Numbered from the stretch's first letter, positions 46,332 to 59,681 are shown. The stretch: 64,000 nt of DNA from Eudorina sp. 2006-703-Eu-15 (GCA_003117195.1 BDSI01000026.1:62001-126000), one strand, 5' to 3'. Numbers and translations: made by a program. Notes: generated from the sequence alone by a model not told the origin.

Positions 46332-47266
46332 TCAATGGAACTCGAAGAGATACTTGTCGTAGATCGCACATACTCCCATAACAACCACACAGGAAATCAT
46401 TATTGGCGCGGCCATCTGCCCGCCGATGCACACCACTAGCAAGCAAAGCAAACATACAGCAGAAATTATTGATCGTAAATTCTTAAAGCGGTATCCTACC
46501 TTGTGATCTGGGGCGGTCCAACAACGCCCCGGCCGCTGGCAAGGTTTCGCACGAATTCAATCGCTAATCGCCAGATTGAAATGCCATACCATAGGAAGAG
46601 CGCAGCACGAAGTAATTATTTTAGTTGTGCATTCCATGTTTCGGTTCTCGGCGCTTCTGCCGGTTGGGCCGACTAACTGTCGTAATGCATCGCACTTGCG
46701 ACAAGCCAAAAGCAGGAAGAACACGTTTTGAACTCATAAGGATGATGATGACGCACATGTTGAGAGCAATCTGCACGGGGAAACCCTTAATAGTCTCAGC
46801 ACTCCTACGTTCAGGCAGGCCGCGGTCGTCCGACCGCGCCCTGCGCCACCAGGCTGCCCTTGGTAATCTAGACTGGGTGCTGTCGTAGGCAGTGAAGGGC
46901 CGTTCCAATTCCTGACCAGATTAAGTATGCCGTGCAGCTCAGGGACGACGGGGTCGGTACGACGCAGGCTCGACATATGCACCATCAGTAGGCGCCCTTC
47001 GGCTCCCAGCTCCCGCCAGTTCCTCTACTTACCATCTAGCTTGCGGTGAGCGCGCACGTTTCTTAGGGGTTCGCCGCACTGGAGCCCGCCCCGTCGCCAC
47101 CAGACCGTGATGATGAACGACCGCGCGGGGCCGACGCCCTAGAGACAGAACCGCGGTCCCTCACTGTCCAATGTGGCGCAAAACCTCGCAGGCCTACCTC
47201 CATCGCAGCCACGGCCGCCAGCACCATGTCATCCCGCTCTCGCCGCTCCGCTTGCATGTGCCAGCT
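46332..47266 (-). CDS. Possible multi-exon gene with hydrophobic C-terminus (unidentified)
   Basis: On the - strand, an ATG just inside 47.26 kb starts MQAERRERDDMVLAAVAAME and meets a GTAGGC donor. A phase-compatible exon follows (GVGPARSFIITVWWRRGG, ending at a GTAAGTAG donor). Later segments include MVHMSSLRRTDPVVPELHG, a hydrophobic IALNMCVIIILMSSK, and a last segment MAAPIMISCVVVMGVCAIYD then KYLFEFH and stop at 46332. The order is plausible for a small membrane protein, but I could not join the middle exons without a doubtful 36-nt intron or a weak donor. No family is recognised. It lies upstream of STE24 on the same strand, with its stop about 220 bp from the STE24 start. Confidence 0.3.
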
Positions 47267-48579
47267 GAAGCTGCACCCGACCGGTCGGACCTGAGCCCGC
47301 CTTGGACCGACCCGCCCGGGCCTTCATGTGCACCTCCGCCTAGGACGACCCGACGACCCGACGCCGCCACGTCTCGACCCCGCTGCACAACAGAGTGCGG
47401 GTTACTGAATGAGTGCACGAATCTTAAAGCCGTTTCCATGAGTAGCGCTTGCCTTACCGCTTGTAGTACGAAGATGGGGTCGGGTACCTGCGAGAGGAAA
47501 GGGCGCTTGCTCCCGTGGAAGGAAGCGAGCCTGGTTACCGACCGGACTATCTGCCGCGGGACGGTATGTATGGCAGACGCCGCAGTGGCAACCTGTCAGT
47601 GCTGACAATGTAAACTCGCGAAATTACTCGTTCAGTCGCGCTCTCCGCGACTTGCCCGCACTCGTAACCGTACGGCCCCGCCGTACTCTCCGTCAACCGA
47701 AGACGCTTTCGGCAAATTGACAGAAAACCTTGATTTTCTTTCGTGTCACTCAGAAAACCTATTGATGCTGGATGCCTGGCCTTGTAACGGCTACATTATA
47801 GGAGGCCGTCCGGACTTTGTGTATCGAGGCGAGACTGCCTCATCGAATGACAGTTACCCTCTTGCCGCGGAGAACAGCGTTGCCGTCTTTCAGTCCGCAA
47901 TGTCGCAAGGGCGCCGTCGGGGACGAGACCAGCCGTCCTCAGACCAACCCTCCAGGGACCAGCCGTCCTTCAGAGGTGCCCTCCGCCGAAGGCGTTCCGG
48001 CGCATGTGAACCTCCTCACGCGGACGGACGGTGCCCGCCCTGTGCGGAGTACTCCAACTGGGAAACGAGCAGGCCATCCCCTGCCACGAATGCTACAGCA
48101 TGTGCCGGGGCTTGAATGAATGAATGAACGTTACAGCGGACCCCAAAGGGATCACCGGTGTATACCAGGGCAAGCCCCAGCAGGCCCCACCACCAAGGCG
48201 GCAGGACACCTCCACACCTCAACGCCGCACCCAAAAACACACCGGGCCGGGGCTTGTTGGGACTCAGCAGCAGCTTAGATCTTCGACGGCTTGCCATCGG
48301 GAGCCACAGCCGCCAAGATGACAGGCGAGTATGTTAGTTACGACAGGGTCCGTTCCGGGGATGACCGGCTGCGGACACTGGGGGATGAAATCCCTTGTCG
48401 GCGCCCCGCAGAAACATTATCCCCCCTTGCCTCCCCCTGCTGCTTCCTGCGTCCATGCCGCCACACTGGCGGCAGTGGAGCCGGCCGGCAGGAGTATACC
48501 CCGCGCAAAGCACGCGCCGGATGCCCAGGGGTGTCATCTCGGCTCCGGGCGCCGGGACGCCGGGGTCTCGCTCCCCGTC
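47267..48579. other. Intergenic region and 5' region of the phosphodiesterase gene
   Basis: Contains short frames with no recognisable domain. An ATG at 48318 (MTGEYVSYDRVRSGDD) could be an earlier start of the phosphodiesterase gene if an intron joins it to the exon ending at 48681; I could not choose. Confidence 0.4.
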
Positions 48580-51500
48580 ATGGACGTGCAGCCAGATCGG
48601 CCCCACGCGTCCCGGCGCATCACGCGGCAGAGCGTGACTAGCACGACCCCGCCTGGGAGCAGCAGGCTCGCTCCCACCCAGGTAGGCTCCCATGCCCTGG
48701 GGGTGGAGGGGGCATCTATGGGGTCAAAAGAACCTCGTCAACGGAGGTGTGGTGCCACGTCATCTTTCTCCTCGCGCGCTCGCAGGACGTGGCGAACATA
48801 TCTCCGGGGAAGGTGGTGAGACGAGTCCGTCCAGGTCCAGACTTGACTACTTCGCTGTCTGTACGGTGCTCTGTTTTGCGTGCTGTCCGGGGCATGACGG
48901 TTTTTGGCGGAGGGGTGCAACAGCGTGCCACAGCGGCTTGTCGCTGTTTTGTCGCTGTTTTGGCGAGGGCCAATCGACCATGGCAGCGGCACAGTTCATA
49001 GGGCGCAGGGCCACGCAGGGCCTGTCACGCTGTGGCTCCGGCAACAGGCACATGGTATGCGGTATTGGATAATCGGTGGTGAAGCATTTCTGCATCGGGA
49101 ATCTGGTCGGCGCTATGTGCTATCGTACGGTGCCAGGGGAAAAAGTAACCGCAAAGGCAACGTATCGTACTCTCAATGTCTGGTTATCCTCCTGGAATCG
49201 TCAGGATTAATCACGTTCGCTCAACGCAATTTGGTTCTGAGTCTTTAGTATGAATATGATGTGCGACAGAGAGCAGTTGGATGACATTGCACTTGAATGT
49301 GGTTGAACTAATAAAATATTTTTGTGCTGCAAATCCCAATTGGGACCGTTGCTATGCCTTGTGAAGACCCTGAGCAATGGCAGCGCAACATTGTGATTTG
49401 ATAGGACAAATAAAAGCTGTATCGAAGACGATCTCTGTAATCATTAACAAGTGGACTTCGGGCCGAGACGGTTTGCGCTTTCGGGTTGCCCAACGTCTCG
49501 CTCCATCCGAAATGCCGTACCTCACAATTACCAGCGTTAAACACCAAGGCCACCCATGCAGAAGCGACACTCTGAAGTATTGCTAATATGGATGCCACTA
49601 CAAAATGTATAGGATTACGGAAGGCTGAGTTGGGCTAGACACCCGTTCCTTGCCATTCCTGGGTTTCGTTTTCATGCTGACATTCTGAATAAACTGTATG
49701 AATAGTAGGAATAGTAAGAATGAACGGCATTGTCAAGCAGGGGGATCGGCCAGACGCACGTCACGGCGATGCAAAGCGACCAGGCGTCTGGAGGCTATTG
49801 AAATCAAATTTACTGGTGCGACTTCCATTACTTCAGAATCTGTTTGTTACGCCTTGTCGTATGACCTTTTAGGCTGCACACGGCAACAGAAACAAGACAT
49901 TCCGAACAGGCGCGCCGACGCTTTGTTGGACCAATCAGGGCCAGTATTATTTACAGCAGCCGTGTTTCACGTAATCTTTACAGATGACCTAAGTACTAAG
50001 CTCCTGTTCACCCCTCTGAAGTTGCCGTTCTGCCATTTTTTCACTGTTCCTCTGCGCCTGCCGTATGTTCTGACACTGCAAAATTGTTGCAACTCCGCAG
50101 GCAATCTGTCGTGTTATTCACGACCACCCTCCAATACTGCTCTATCCATGTCTGCTGCTGGCCCTCCTGCTCGGCCTGGGCATATGGGGCGTTGTAAGAA
50201 TTGCGCAAGCAGATATTGACACTGCGAAGGTTGGTTTCTTATTCGGCATTGTTACTTCTGCGTGTGATATTGCGCGACCAAAACCGGGCCAGCATGCTGC
50301 GGCATGCAGTGCACCACAGTTAACAGTTGGGGGGCTGGAGGGGCCGGTCAGCGGACGTCAGATTACGGGATAGGTCGAAGTGGTGCGGTGAACGGTTCCC
50401 GATTTGCAGCGCCGTATCTGTGCGGCTTCGCCGGCCTGACTTTTCAGGGTGTTTCCACATCATCCAGCACTCTCACACAACGCAACCCATAGCACGATTC
50501 AACTTGACATGACAATACACAGTTGAATGCCGCACACAGAGCCCAGGTACATCATGGAATGACCCGCTGCCGCCGACGCCAGCCTCCCACCCGTGCGGCT
50601 GTGGTGGTCGAGCCGCCCACGGTTCCCCTCGCATCCCCTCCTGTTGTCCTGCGACCGTCACTGCGCCCACTCCCCCCTTTCGCTGCCGCCCACGAATCCG
50701 TCCGGACACTGGCTCGCCGCGGCTCGCAATCCCCCTTCCCCTTCCCGTCCAAGGCGCTCCCGCAAAACCTCCACACGCACCACACTCGCCGGCGGTGCAA
50801 GCCTCTGCCTCCTGCCCCAGACCCCAAACGGGCAACAATTCCTCCCGCGCCCTCGCACCACCCATCACTGCAGCTCCGGGCCGCTGGCCTGGCCAGGGAC
50901 ACGGCCTCCTGGTACGTGGAGCAATTGAACTTGGCGCTGTCGCCCCTGTCGGTGATGGCGGCAATCGTGCGGTACAAGCCGGAGCACGCGGCTGCCAGGG
51001 ACCTGTTCCTCCCACTGGCGCCGTCTTTGTTCGCCCAGGTGGGTACGACCGCTGCCGTACCTTGCTCGCCCAGGTTGGTACGACCGCTGCCGTACTGTGC
51101 GTACGACCACGTCCTGAGAGAGGCTCTAACATTTTGCGCGCATTGGCGGCTTGGCGCTTTTTTTCTGGAGCTTCAGCAGAATCTCCCTGTTGCTGGTCAG
51201 TGCCGCACCCGCACCCTCACCCTCACCCTCACCGCCAGCATCACGATCACCACCTGCACCCAGGCGTTCCCAGGCGGTGCACATGGAGGACGCGTGCGCG
51301 TGTACAGCACCCGCCTCCACCGCGAAAGTCGAAACCCTGAGCCCCTGCCCGCCTCGCTGGCGCCCTGCGACTGGCGCGTGTGGCTTGCAGGCCCCTGCCA
51401 ACTCGCTGCTCAACCTGCAGCTGGTGCCCAACGGGATTGTCAGCGACATGTATCCGCAGCAGGGCCAGGAGGCGGCGCTTGGATACGACGTGTTTGCCGG

Positions 51501-54500
51501 TGGGCATCCGGTGAAGCGATCATGTCGCGCATGGGGGATGGGGATGAGGGTGTGTGCTTGTGGCTGGGGTACGGGTCGGGTGGCACTAGCGCGACGAGGA
51601 CGAGCAGCGAAACACCTGTGAGGCTGAGGTGGGAGGGATGGGGATGGGGAAGGTGTGGGCTGTCATGGCGTGGGGATGGGATGAAGGCGGCCATGGGACT
51701 GAGGGAGTCGGCCTGGGGTTCGTCGGGAGTCCGATGAAGGACTTGACGGTCGGTTCACAAGGGTGGGCTGTCGGGGCCTCTTCTGGGACTGGCTGGCCGG
51801 CTGATTAGCTGGCTGACTAGCTGGCTGGCTCGCTGGCTGGCCGGTTGGCTGGCCGACGGAACGGCTGGCTGTTCGGCTGAATGGTTGGCTGGTTATCTGT
51901 CTGTATGTCTGTCTGCAGGGTTGCCGGACCGAGACGGGGCCCGAAAGACGGTGAGCGACGGAGTCACCACACTGGCGGGGCCGCTGCCATTCCGCCAGGG
52001 TGGCATCGGCGTCATTGTACGGCAGCCCATCTTCATCCGGACGAACAACAGCAACGATACGTTTGGCATTGCGCGGCCCGTGAACCCGTACTGCGGCGGG
52101 CCCTGCGACTACAATGCGACGTCGGGGACGCTCTTCTGGGGCTTTGTGAGTGTTGGGTTTTGGGTATCCATGTCAGGGTTTGGTCCACCCGCGACCCACA
52201 TCGATCTACAAGAACTGATGTACACATCGACCAGAAGGAATGGACACTTACGGCACCACGATGGCATACCTACAGGCTGTGTGCGCACTTAAGGACACCC
52301 ACCCCGGATCTACGCTCACCCCTACACACCCACACACTCGGTTATCTTTTGCACACACATCACGCTGGACTTCGCTTCTCGCGGCTCAGTTTCGTTCTTT
52401 CCACACACATCCCCCAGGTGCGCGTTTCCACGACCCACCGCGCAAGCGCGCGCCTGTCCGACGCCGCTGGCGGTCTAGCGACCCGCATCAGGGCCGCCTC
52501 TCCCCTCACACCACCACCCGCTGCTCCACCACTACGCCACCGCGCACCCGCAGGCCGCCGCGCTGATCTCCCTCAACTACCTCAACGGCCCGGGCTCGCG
52601 GCTGGGGACGTTTCTGTCCAGGGGGTAAGCACCCTGTCGGATTACAGGACGTGGCCCCTCCTGTCCATCAAGGAATCGGAACCGCAAAAGAGTCACTTAA
52701 CGGGTATCAGCTGTCTCGGGGGGGTTGGGGGTCCCCGGCCCCGGCCCCCGACAGCCGTCCTCCGGACCCGTCCCGCGCCGGCGCCTTCTCCATGCCACAC
52801 AAACGTAACGACGCACAAGGGGGCATTGCTGTGGCCCCCCCGTGCTTGCATGTCACGCGCATTCCTGCCTTGCCTGCGGACGAGCACACGTGATGCCGTA
52901 CATGCCGTACATGCAGGTACGCGTACCAGCTGCTGGCCCCCAACGTGACCAGCGGCCAGCTGGAGTCGGTCGTCAGCAACACCGAGCGGCTGATAACGGA
53001 CTACACCGCGGTGGAGATACCGGTGGCGTTGCCCAATGTCGAGGTGGGTCGGTTGCAGGCAAGGCGGCGGCGCTGGGCCGGGCGAGGCTGGGCGAGGCTG
53101 GGCGGGGCCGGGCCGGGCTGGGACTCGTCCTTTTTGCGGCGGCAAACCCTGTGCCGCGATGTGGTTGCGGGGAGAGGGGGTGCGCTGCCCGTGCTACTGC
53201 CCTGCCTGCCATGCTGCCACATCATTCCCCCCCATTGGCATCACGGACTTTAACCTGCGGTGTTATTACTGACCTAGGAAGGCGCTCCAGGGGTGCGGGT
53301 GTGCGGCCCCATTGATACCATCGGTTTTACGAGGAGGCCGGTTGCCGTACCCGATGGGAGACACCCCGGGCGGCCCGGGTACGTCCCCGTACGACACCCG
53401 GGTTGGGCGCTGGGGTGGGCGCCGGCCGCTGGGGTTTCCGGGTGATGGCTGCGGCACAGTCCGCATCAAACGTTGACGGAGTGAATCGCCGCCCCTGAGC
53501 TCTCCCCCTCCCTCCACGCGCGGGGGGGGCGGAGGTTGGGTTTTCTCTTACACCCCCTCCCTCCCGCCCCACGGATCCATCTCCCGCGTCCCTCTCTCCC
53601 TCCCCACGACGGTGCAGTGGAGGCTGCGGGTGTATCCGCTGTCGGGCTGGCGACCCAGTTGGTACGGCGGTCTGGTCGCCGGCGTCGTGATTGTCGCATT
53701 GGCGCTGTCCTGCCTCACATTGGCGTTGCTCCTGTCCAGGTGCGCGCGCCTGTCCTCGCTCACCCTTGCATTGCGTGCCTGTGGATTCGCCGCGGTCCCC
53801 TGTTTTCACTTCACTTCAATCCCGCGGCCCCCTCACTTGATGGGCTGCGGGGCCCGCAGGCGGCAGCACGAGCTGCTGCTCAAGGCCCTGCTGCCGAAGG
53901 ACATAATCCGGGAGCTGAAGCGCGACAGGGCGGCCCCGCGGGAGGCGCCCATCCTGGAGACAGGTCCGCGGGCATGTGGTGGGCTGCAGCGAGGTGTGAT
54001 GTGGCATGGCGCACAGGACTACGTGGGGCGCAAGGGACCTGGGGGCCTGGGCCTGCCCCTGCGCCTGCTCCTCCTCCTTCCCTAACTTCTGGCCCCGCTC
54101 CTGCTCCTAACCCCGCACGATACGCAGAGACGCCCGCCGACCTGCTGCTGGACATGATGAGCGCCCTGCTGGAGGGCCGGCCGCCCGAGCTGGGGACCGT
54201 CGTCTTCATCCGCACCGTGCTGATGCGCAACATGGACATCTACCAGCCGTACAACCTGAAGAACAAACTGCGGGGTTCCAGCTTGGATGTAGGTGGCAGG
54301 GAGCCGGGGCGGGAGGGCCCAGGGAGGGAGAAGGCGGGGAGGGAAAGGAATGGGGCGGGGAGGGTAAGGAAAGGGGGCGAGGGAGGAGCCCCGAGGCTGC
54401 ACGCCCTCGCCCTGCAACCCCCTGTTGTCCCGCAGGCTGATGTGGTCAGTGCCCTCATGAGACAGCTGGGCGACGATGTGGAGGTGGGGGAACGCATGCT

Positions 54501-57500
54501 GTCCATTTTTCCGGGGGCTGGCGACGTCGGCCTCGGCCGCGGGGTCGGCTGGTGCGGTGGCGGCTGCAGCCCTGACGGACCCTGCGGGGAATGCCAGGCG
54601 GCGGCCGCGGCCGCGGCGGAGCAAGGAGCCGCCGCCGATGACGGCGACATCGACGACGACCAACCGCGACAGGACGGTGCCGGCGGCGGCAGGGCGCCAG
54701 CTCGTCAGCACGACACGGTCGGCAGCGGGCTGCAGCTGGTGCTGGGGTTGCAGCAGATGCCGCCGGCGGCGGTGCAGGCCGCGTGTGTGGCCGCGGCGGC
54801 GCTCCACTCGGTCGGGGAACCGGCGGCGGAACCGGTCATCCAGTCCAGTCCTCAATGGGTCTGTGGAGGGGACCTCCTGGTGCCTTCCAGCGTTTTCGGG
54901 AGCTCCCGCTCGGGGCCGCTCTTGACGGCGCCGCCGCTGCAGCCCCCGCGGACGCCGCCGGCATCGGCGCTCCAAGGGGCGCTGAGCAGTGCCTTCGGCG
55001 GCGGGGGGCATGGGGCCGCAGCCGGGCTGAAGGGGGAAGGAGCGGAGCGGAGCGGCGGCGGGATGGTTGGCGGCGGCGGCGGCAGCAGCAGCGGCGTGAT
55101 CGGCGGCGGCGGAGGGGCGGGCCGCTGCGGCGGCAGCCACCGTACGGCGGCGCTTGGACAAGCTGTACGGCACCAGGCCCTTGCCCACCTGCAGCAGCTG
55201 AAGGTGCCGGTCAGCAGCGCGGTGATTGAGGAGGTGGGTCTCTGGGTGAACGGGCACGCTGCAGCAAGCCACGTCAGCATCCCCTAGGACGGCATAAGTA
55301 TACGACATGTACGGCATGTACGGTTCCCTGCAGCGTCCTGGTCCTGCAGCGTCCTGGTCCTTGAGGAATGTGAGGATATGCCCTCGTCCTTCACCGGGAT
55401 GAGGACGCGTCGTGGCCTTCCCTGGCCATAGGGAGACCAGGGTTGGTTTTGACCGCGCGACCCTCCAGAGAGGGGGTTGGGCTTCCTCGGCGCGGGCGGG
55501 TTGCCTCGCGAAGCGCACGGCACCACAGCCTTCCGACGACGTCATATGAGACCAGCAAAATCCCCAAACACAAAACGAACCTCTCGGGTTGCCACACTCT
55601 CCGGTTGTCATCCTGTCGCCCCCTGCTGTTGTGACGCTGTTGCGACCGCTGCAGGTGGAGCGCCTCCTCTCCGGCGCCGACGGCTGGCAGTTCGACACGT
55701 GGGCGCTGCAGAAGGCCACCAGCGGGCACGCGCTGTCGGCGCTGGGCTTCTACCTCATCCAGCGGGCGGGTCTCATCAAGGCGTTCAGGATCAAGGCCGT
55801 GACGCTGGCCAGGTGGGGGCACACACCCCGGGGCGAGGCGGGGCGGCCACCGGTTACACTCCGCGGCCTCGGTGTTGGGGGCCCGTGTCGGGTGCAAACT
55901 GGAGTTCCTCCATCTATCCCACCAATGGTAGGATCTGAGAGAATATCGGTGGCGAGCAATGGAAGGATGCTAAACCTCCAGGGTAGGCCTGGGCCTGTTC
56001 GTTGGGCGGTTGGCGGACACGGGGTGGGAGCTGAGCTGCGGAGGTCGGGGGAGGAGGGAGGGAGGGAGGGTTACCACTTGCTGGCTGGGATGGCACCCGT
56101 GGGCTGGGACTCCATAGCGGCAGATCGTGGTGGTGGTGATGGTGGTGGGATGTACGGCGATGAGGAGTGGGGCGACCGATGCGGCATACTTGCAGTCGAG
56201 TCAGCTCAGCCGTCAGCCGTGGAAGTGTGAACCACAGCACGGAAGGAATGTGCGAGCCCGTAAGGGTCTGGCAAGACCTGGCTGGCCGCCAGCTGAGATG
56301 GCCGCCAGCTGAGATGGCCGCCAGCTGAGATGGCCGCCAGCTGAGATGGCCGCCAGCTGAGATGGCCGCCAGCTGAGATGGCCGCCAGCCCGCCGAACGT
56401 TGATGACAGGATATGTTGCTCCGCCTGATGCCAGATGAGCTCATTTTTCTTGGTAGGCATCGACGTCTTTCTAATTCGCCTACCGAAATTCTTTACGCAA
56501 TTCGTGTTGTGCGCTGCCTCGCGGGTATTCCTGGCCAACTGCTCCGTTCAACCTGCCGTACCGGTTGTACCCGTATGTCGCGACGGCGATGACGAATGAT
56601 TTGTCGTGCAGGCTGCTCCGTCAGCTGGAGGCGGGCTACCTGGACAACCCGTACCACAATGCCGTACATGCCGCGGATGTACTGCAAACGCTCCACGTCA
56701 CCATCCACGCGGCCCAGCTGCACGTGCACTACCTGGATCCGTTGGGGCTGCTGGCGGTGTACTACGCGGCGGTGGGTGGCGGTTGGGTTGGAGCGGTTGG
56801 GGCAAGCGGTTGGGGAAAGCTCGGCGGGATGGACTGGGGAGGTAGGGTGAGAAGGGAGGGCGAGAAGGGAGGGAGAGAAGGGAGGGTTATTCACGGATAC
56901 AGACGCGCTCATCAATGGTGTTGCGTGGTGGCCGCACAACAGAAAACCGCCAACCGCCAACCGCAATCTTCAACCGTCGCCCCGCAGATCGTTCACGACT
57001 TTGGTCACCCCGGCCTGACCGCCGACTTCCTGGTGGCCACCGGTGACGTACTGGCGGTGCGGTACAACGACCGGTCGCCCCTGGAGAACCACCACTGCGC
57101 CGCGTCCTTCGGGCTGCTCAAGAAGACCGAGCTGGATGCGCTGGCGCCCCTGTCGCAGCCGGAGCGGGCAGCGTTTCGGAAGATGGTGAGTGAGTGGCGT
57201 TATCAGGTGTGGGGGCCTATGGGGTGCAGCTCTGGAACCCAAGGACATATGCAGCGGCGGGGCAATGCGTAATTCCAATTACACCGTAATGTCTTCTCGC
57301 GGACGCCTATGGTTCGTCCCTCCCGTTCACGCGGTCTTATAACACGGGTGAATTACCGCCCTCCACCGAGACCTGAACCGTCTGCCGTCCCTGTTGCTCG
57401 TCCAGTGCCGTTCACTGCCTTCCACTCTGCTCGCCCAGTACCAGCCCTCTTGACGGTTATTTGAGATCCCCCACATCTCGCCACCACCTACCTCCACCAC

Positions 57501-57700
57501 CTACCTCCACCCCCTTACAACTCCAGCGCCCCACTGCCTCGCGGCTCCACCCCGCGCCATTTTTCGCGCGAAATAAACTGTGTCCACCCGACCTCCAGGT
57601 CATTGAGTTGGTCCTGGCCACCGACATGAAGCAGCACTTCTCCATCCTCAGCCACTTCAACACCGTGCACCGCCTCGGAGCGTACTCTCACAACCCCGCG

Positions 57701-57738
<38 letters not shown>

Positions 57739-59368
57739 GCAGCAGCACCGACAGCCCTCGCAGCAGCCGCCGTCGCTCGTGCCCTCGATGAGCATCTCGC
57801 GATCGCCGTCGGGACGGGCGTCCGCAGGTCCGGATAAACTGCTGCTCAGCCGGCCGTCACCGCAGGGGGGGGTGCCGCATCATGCGGCTCCGAAACCCGC
57901 CGACGAGACGGAGCGGCTGCTGAGCCTGCAGGTGGTGCTCAAGTGTGCGGACATCGGTCACCTGGGGGAGGCGCTCGAGGTGCACAAGAGGTAGGAGTGG
58001 AGGGGAGGGGAGGGGCCAGCGATGCATGGCGGGAACGAGGGCGGAACGAAGCCGGGGCTGCCAGCTAGCTGGGGAGGGGCGGGCGCGTGGGGGAGCGAGC
58101 ACGGGTGGAGTGCTGCGCCTCTGAAAGCGTACAGCCGTACACGCGGATATGGATGCGCGGACATGTGATGGGCTGGGCCGTGCCTAGGGTTGGGGGTCCA
58201 GACGGGTTTTTGCCGCCCCATGGACCGTGTTTTCGAGTAGCAAGTAGATGACAATGCAGCATGCAATGGGCCTACGAAGCGCGGAGGCAAGCTGGCAGGG
58301 CCCTGAGGGGCCTCCGGTCTCGGAGCGTCGCGAGGCATCTGTGCAGACCGAGGGGCAGAACAGCTGTGTGGCTACGGTGCCGTCGGCAGCATTGCTGCAT
58401 TAGAATGTGCCACGGCTCGCAGCATGGGAGATCTGGTGTCCCTGGGGGGGGCAGACAGCTGTGGGGCAAGTCACACAGCTGTATTTCGATTGTGTGTGTT
58501 TCTGTGTGCGGGAACGCGACGGCGGCATCCCCGCGACGCCTCAAGTGATCAGCATGGAGTCCCCCGGCCCCGTCCCTCCGGATCTCAGCGCAGTCGAACG
58601 CGCAGTCGAACCCTTGCTCCGCCCCCATACCAGTGATAGGTGCGCGTCACCTGCGGTGCTGGTTCACGCGGCGGCCCCTCGCGCCGTAACGTGTGTGCTG
58701 GATCCTGGATGTGCAGGTGGCTTGGCGTGCTTGAGGAGGAGTTCTTCCGGCAGGGGGACCTCGAGACCCAGCTGGGCCTCCCCATCAGCCCCCTGTTCGA
58801 CCGGTCCAAGCAGGGCGTGTCCAAGAGCCAGGTGGGCTTCTACGACTTCGTGGCGCTGCCGCTCGTGCACGCGCTGGTCAGCGCCTTCCCTGGAGCCCAG
58901 CCGCTCATGAGCTGCTTCATCGGGAACTACAACCACTGGCGCGGGGTCGACGGACAGCCGCCAGTGGAGGTGCCCCGCAGTAGAAAGCCCGCAGCACAAC
59001 AGCAGGCACAGCAACAGCTGGCGCAGCAACAGCAGGCACAGCAACAGCAGGCGCAGCTGCAGGCCCGGCGAGCAACCAGCGTCACAGCCAGCAAAAGTGT
59101 GACCGGGCCACATCGCCAAGCCCAGCAGCAGGCACAGCAGGATCCACAGCCGCCGCCGCAGCAGCAGCTGCAGGGGAGCCCGCCTTGTTGTGCCAGTGAC
59201 AAGCCGCTGCCGTCGTTGTCGCCGCTAGCCCCGAGGGGCGTGTTGAAGACCACTATGTCAGGCTACCTCGACGGGCGGCGCCGGGGGGCAGCCGCCGAGG
59301 CGCAGCAGGTGGTGGCAACACCTGCGAACGTCTCAACGATAGAGTTGGTCCTGACTCCGACGGAGTGA
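48580..59368 (+). CDS. Transmembrane CHASE-domain class I cyclic-nucleotide phosphodiesterase
   Basis: Sixteen exons: 48580-48681 (start uncertain), 50101-50229, 50874-51038, 51391-51499, 51919-52145, 52554-52624, 52917-53043, 53618-53739, 53860-53963, 54128-54288, 54436-55233, 55655-55812, 56612-56771, 56988-57185, 57599-57990 and 58717-59368. They give 1224 aa, all phases closing. TM1 is about residues 44-66. Residues about 90-300 form a CHASE sensor (NLQLVPNGIVSDMYP, VTTLAGPLPFRQGGIGVIVR, TLFWGF). TM2 is about 327-349. A linker follows (HELLLKALLPKDII), then a 266-residue low-complexity exon. The PDEase I catalytic domain is about 706-1085: NPYHNAVHAADV, HDFGHPGL, NDRSPLENHH, KCADIGH and GVSKSQVGFYDF supply the metal-binding His/Asp and the purine-binding Gln. 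It should hydrolyse cAMP and/or cGMP, controlled by an external ligand; ligand and specificity are unknown. Confidence 0.93.
53078..53122. repeat. GGCGAGGCTG-type short tandem repeat in a PDE intron
   Basis: Degenerate repeats of about 10 bp (GGGCCGGGCGAGGCTGGGCG type), 35 nt after the exon 7 donor. Confidence 0.75.
56283..56393. repeat. 16-bp minisatellite in PDE intron 12
   Basis: About seven copies of GCCGCCAGCTGAGATG in the intron between the first two catalytic-domain exons. Confidence 0.95.
57701..57745 (+). repeat. CAG repeat encoding 15 glutamines within the PDE catalytic region
   Basis: Fifteen consecutive Gln codons, 14 CAG and one CAA, in frame in exon 15. They lie between SHFNTVHRLGAYSHNPA and a Ser/Pro-rich loop, ahead of the metal-binding KCADIGH. 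The tract is inside an insert in the catalytic domain, not in a tail. Confidence 0.97.
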
Positions 59369-59681
59369 GAAGCAGTGCAAAAGGTAGCGGCGCCTCAGGA
59401 GCGCATGCCTCTGCTGGGGGTCGTGTTTTTCGGAGTTGACACTGGGGGCGGTAAAGGGAAGGAGGGTACGGGGGGAAGGGATGCTGGAAGCGAGGCGGCA
59501 GCGGAGCGCGATGAGGAGCCAGCAGAGCGTCCAGCGGACCCGGTGGTCCTCAGCAGGTGGCTTGGTCGTTTCGTTGTTGACCAAGGCGTGCGAGTTCCGG
59601 GAGCCGCAGGCGTACAACAGCTCGATCGGCTGGCGAGCAGCGATCCGGGCGTGGAGGGAGGTTCACGGCGAGCGTCGTGGG
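59369..59681. other. 3' flank of the phosphodiesterase gene
   Basis: Putative 3'UTR; no TGTAA was seen in the first few hundred bases. No other gene recognised. Confidence 0.45.

Noticed and set aside
54082..55719. 545-codon - strand frame opposite the phosphodiesterase linker exon
   Set aside because: Antisense shadow of a GC-rich low-complexity exon; the + strand frame joins in phase to CHASE and PDE exons.
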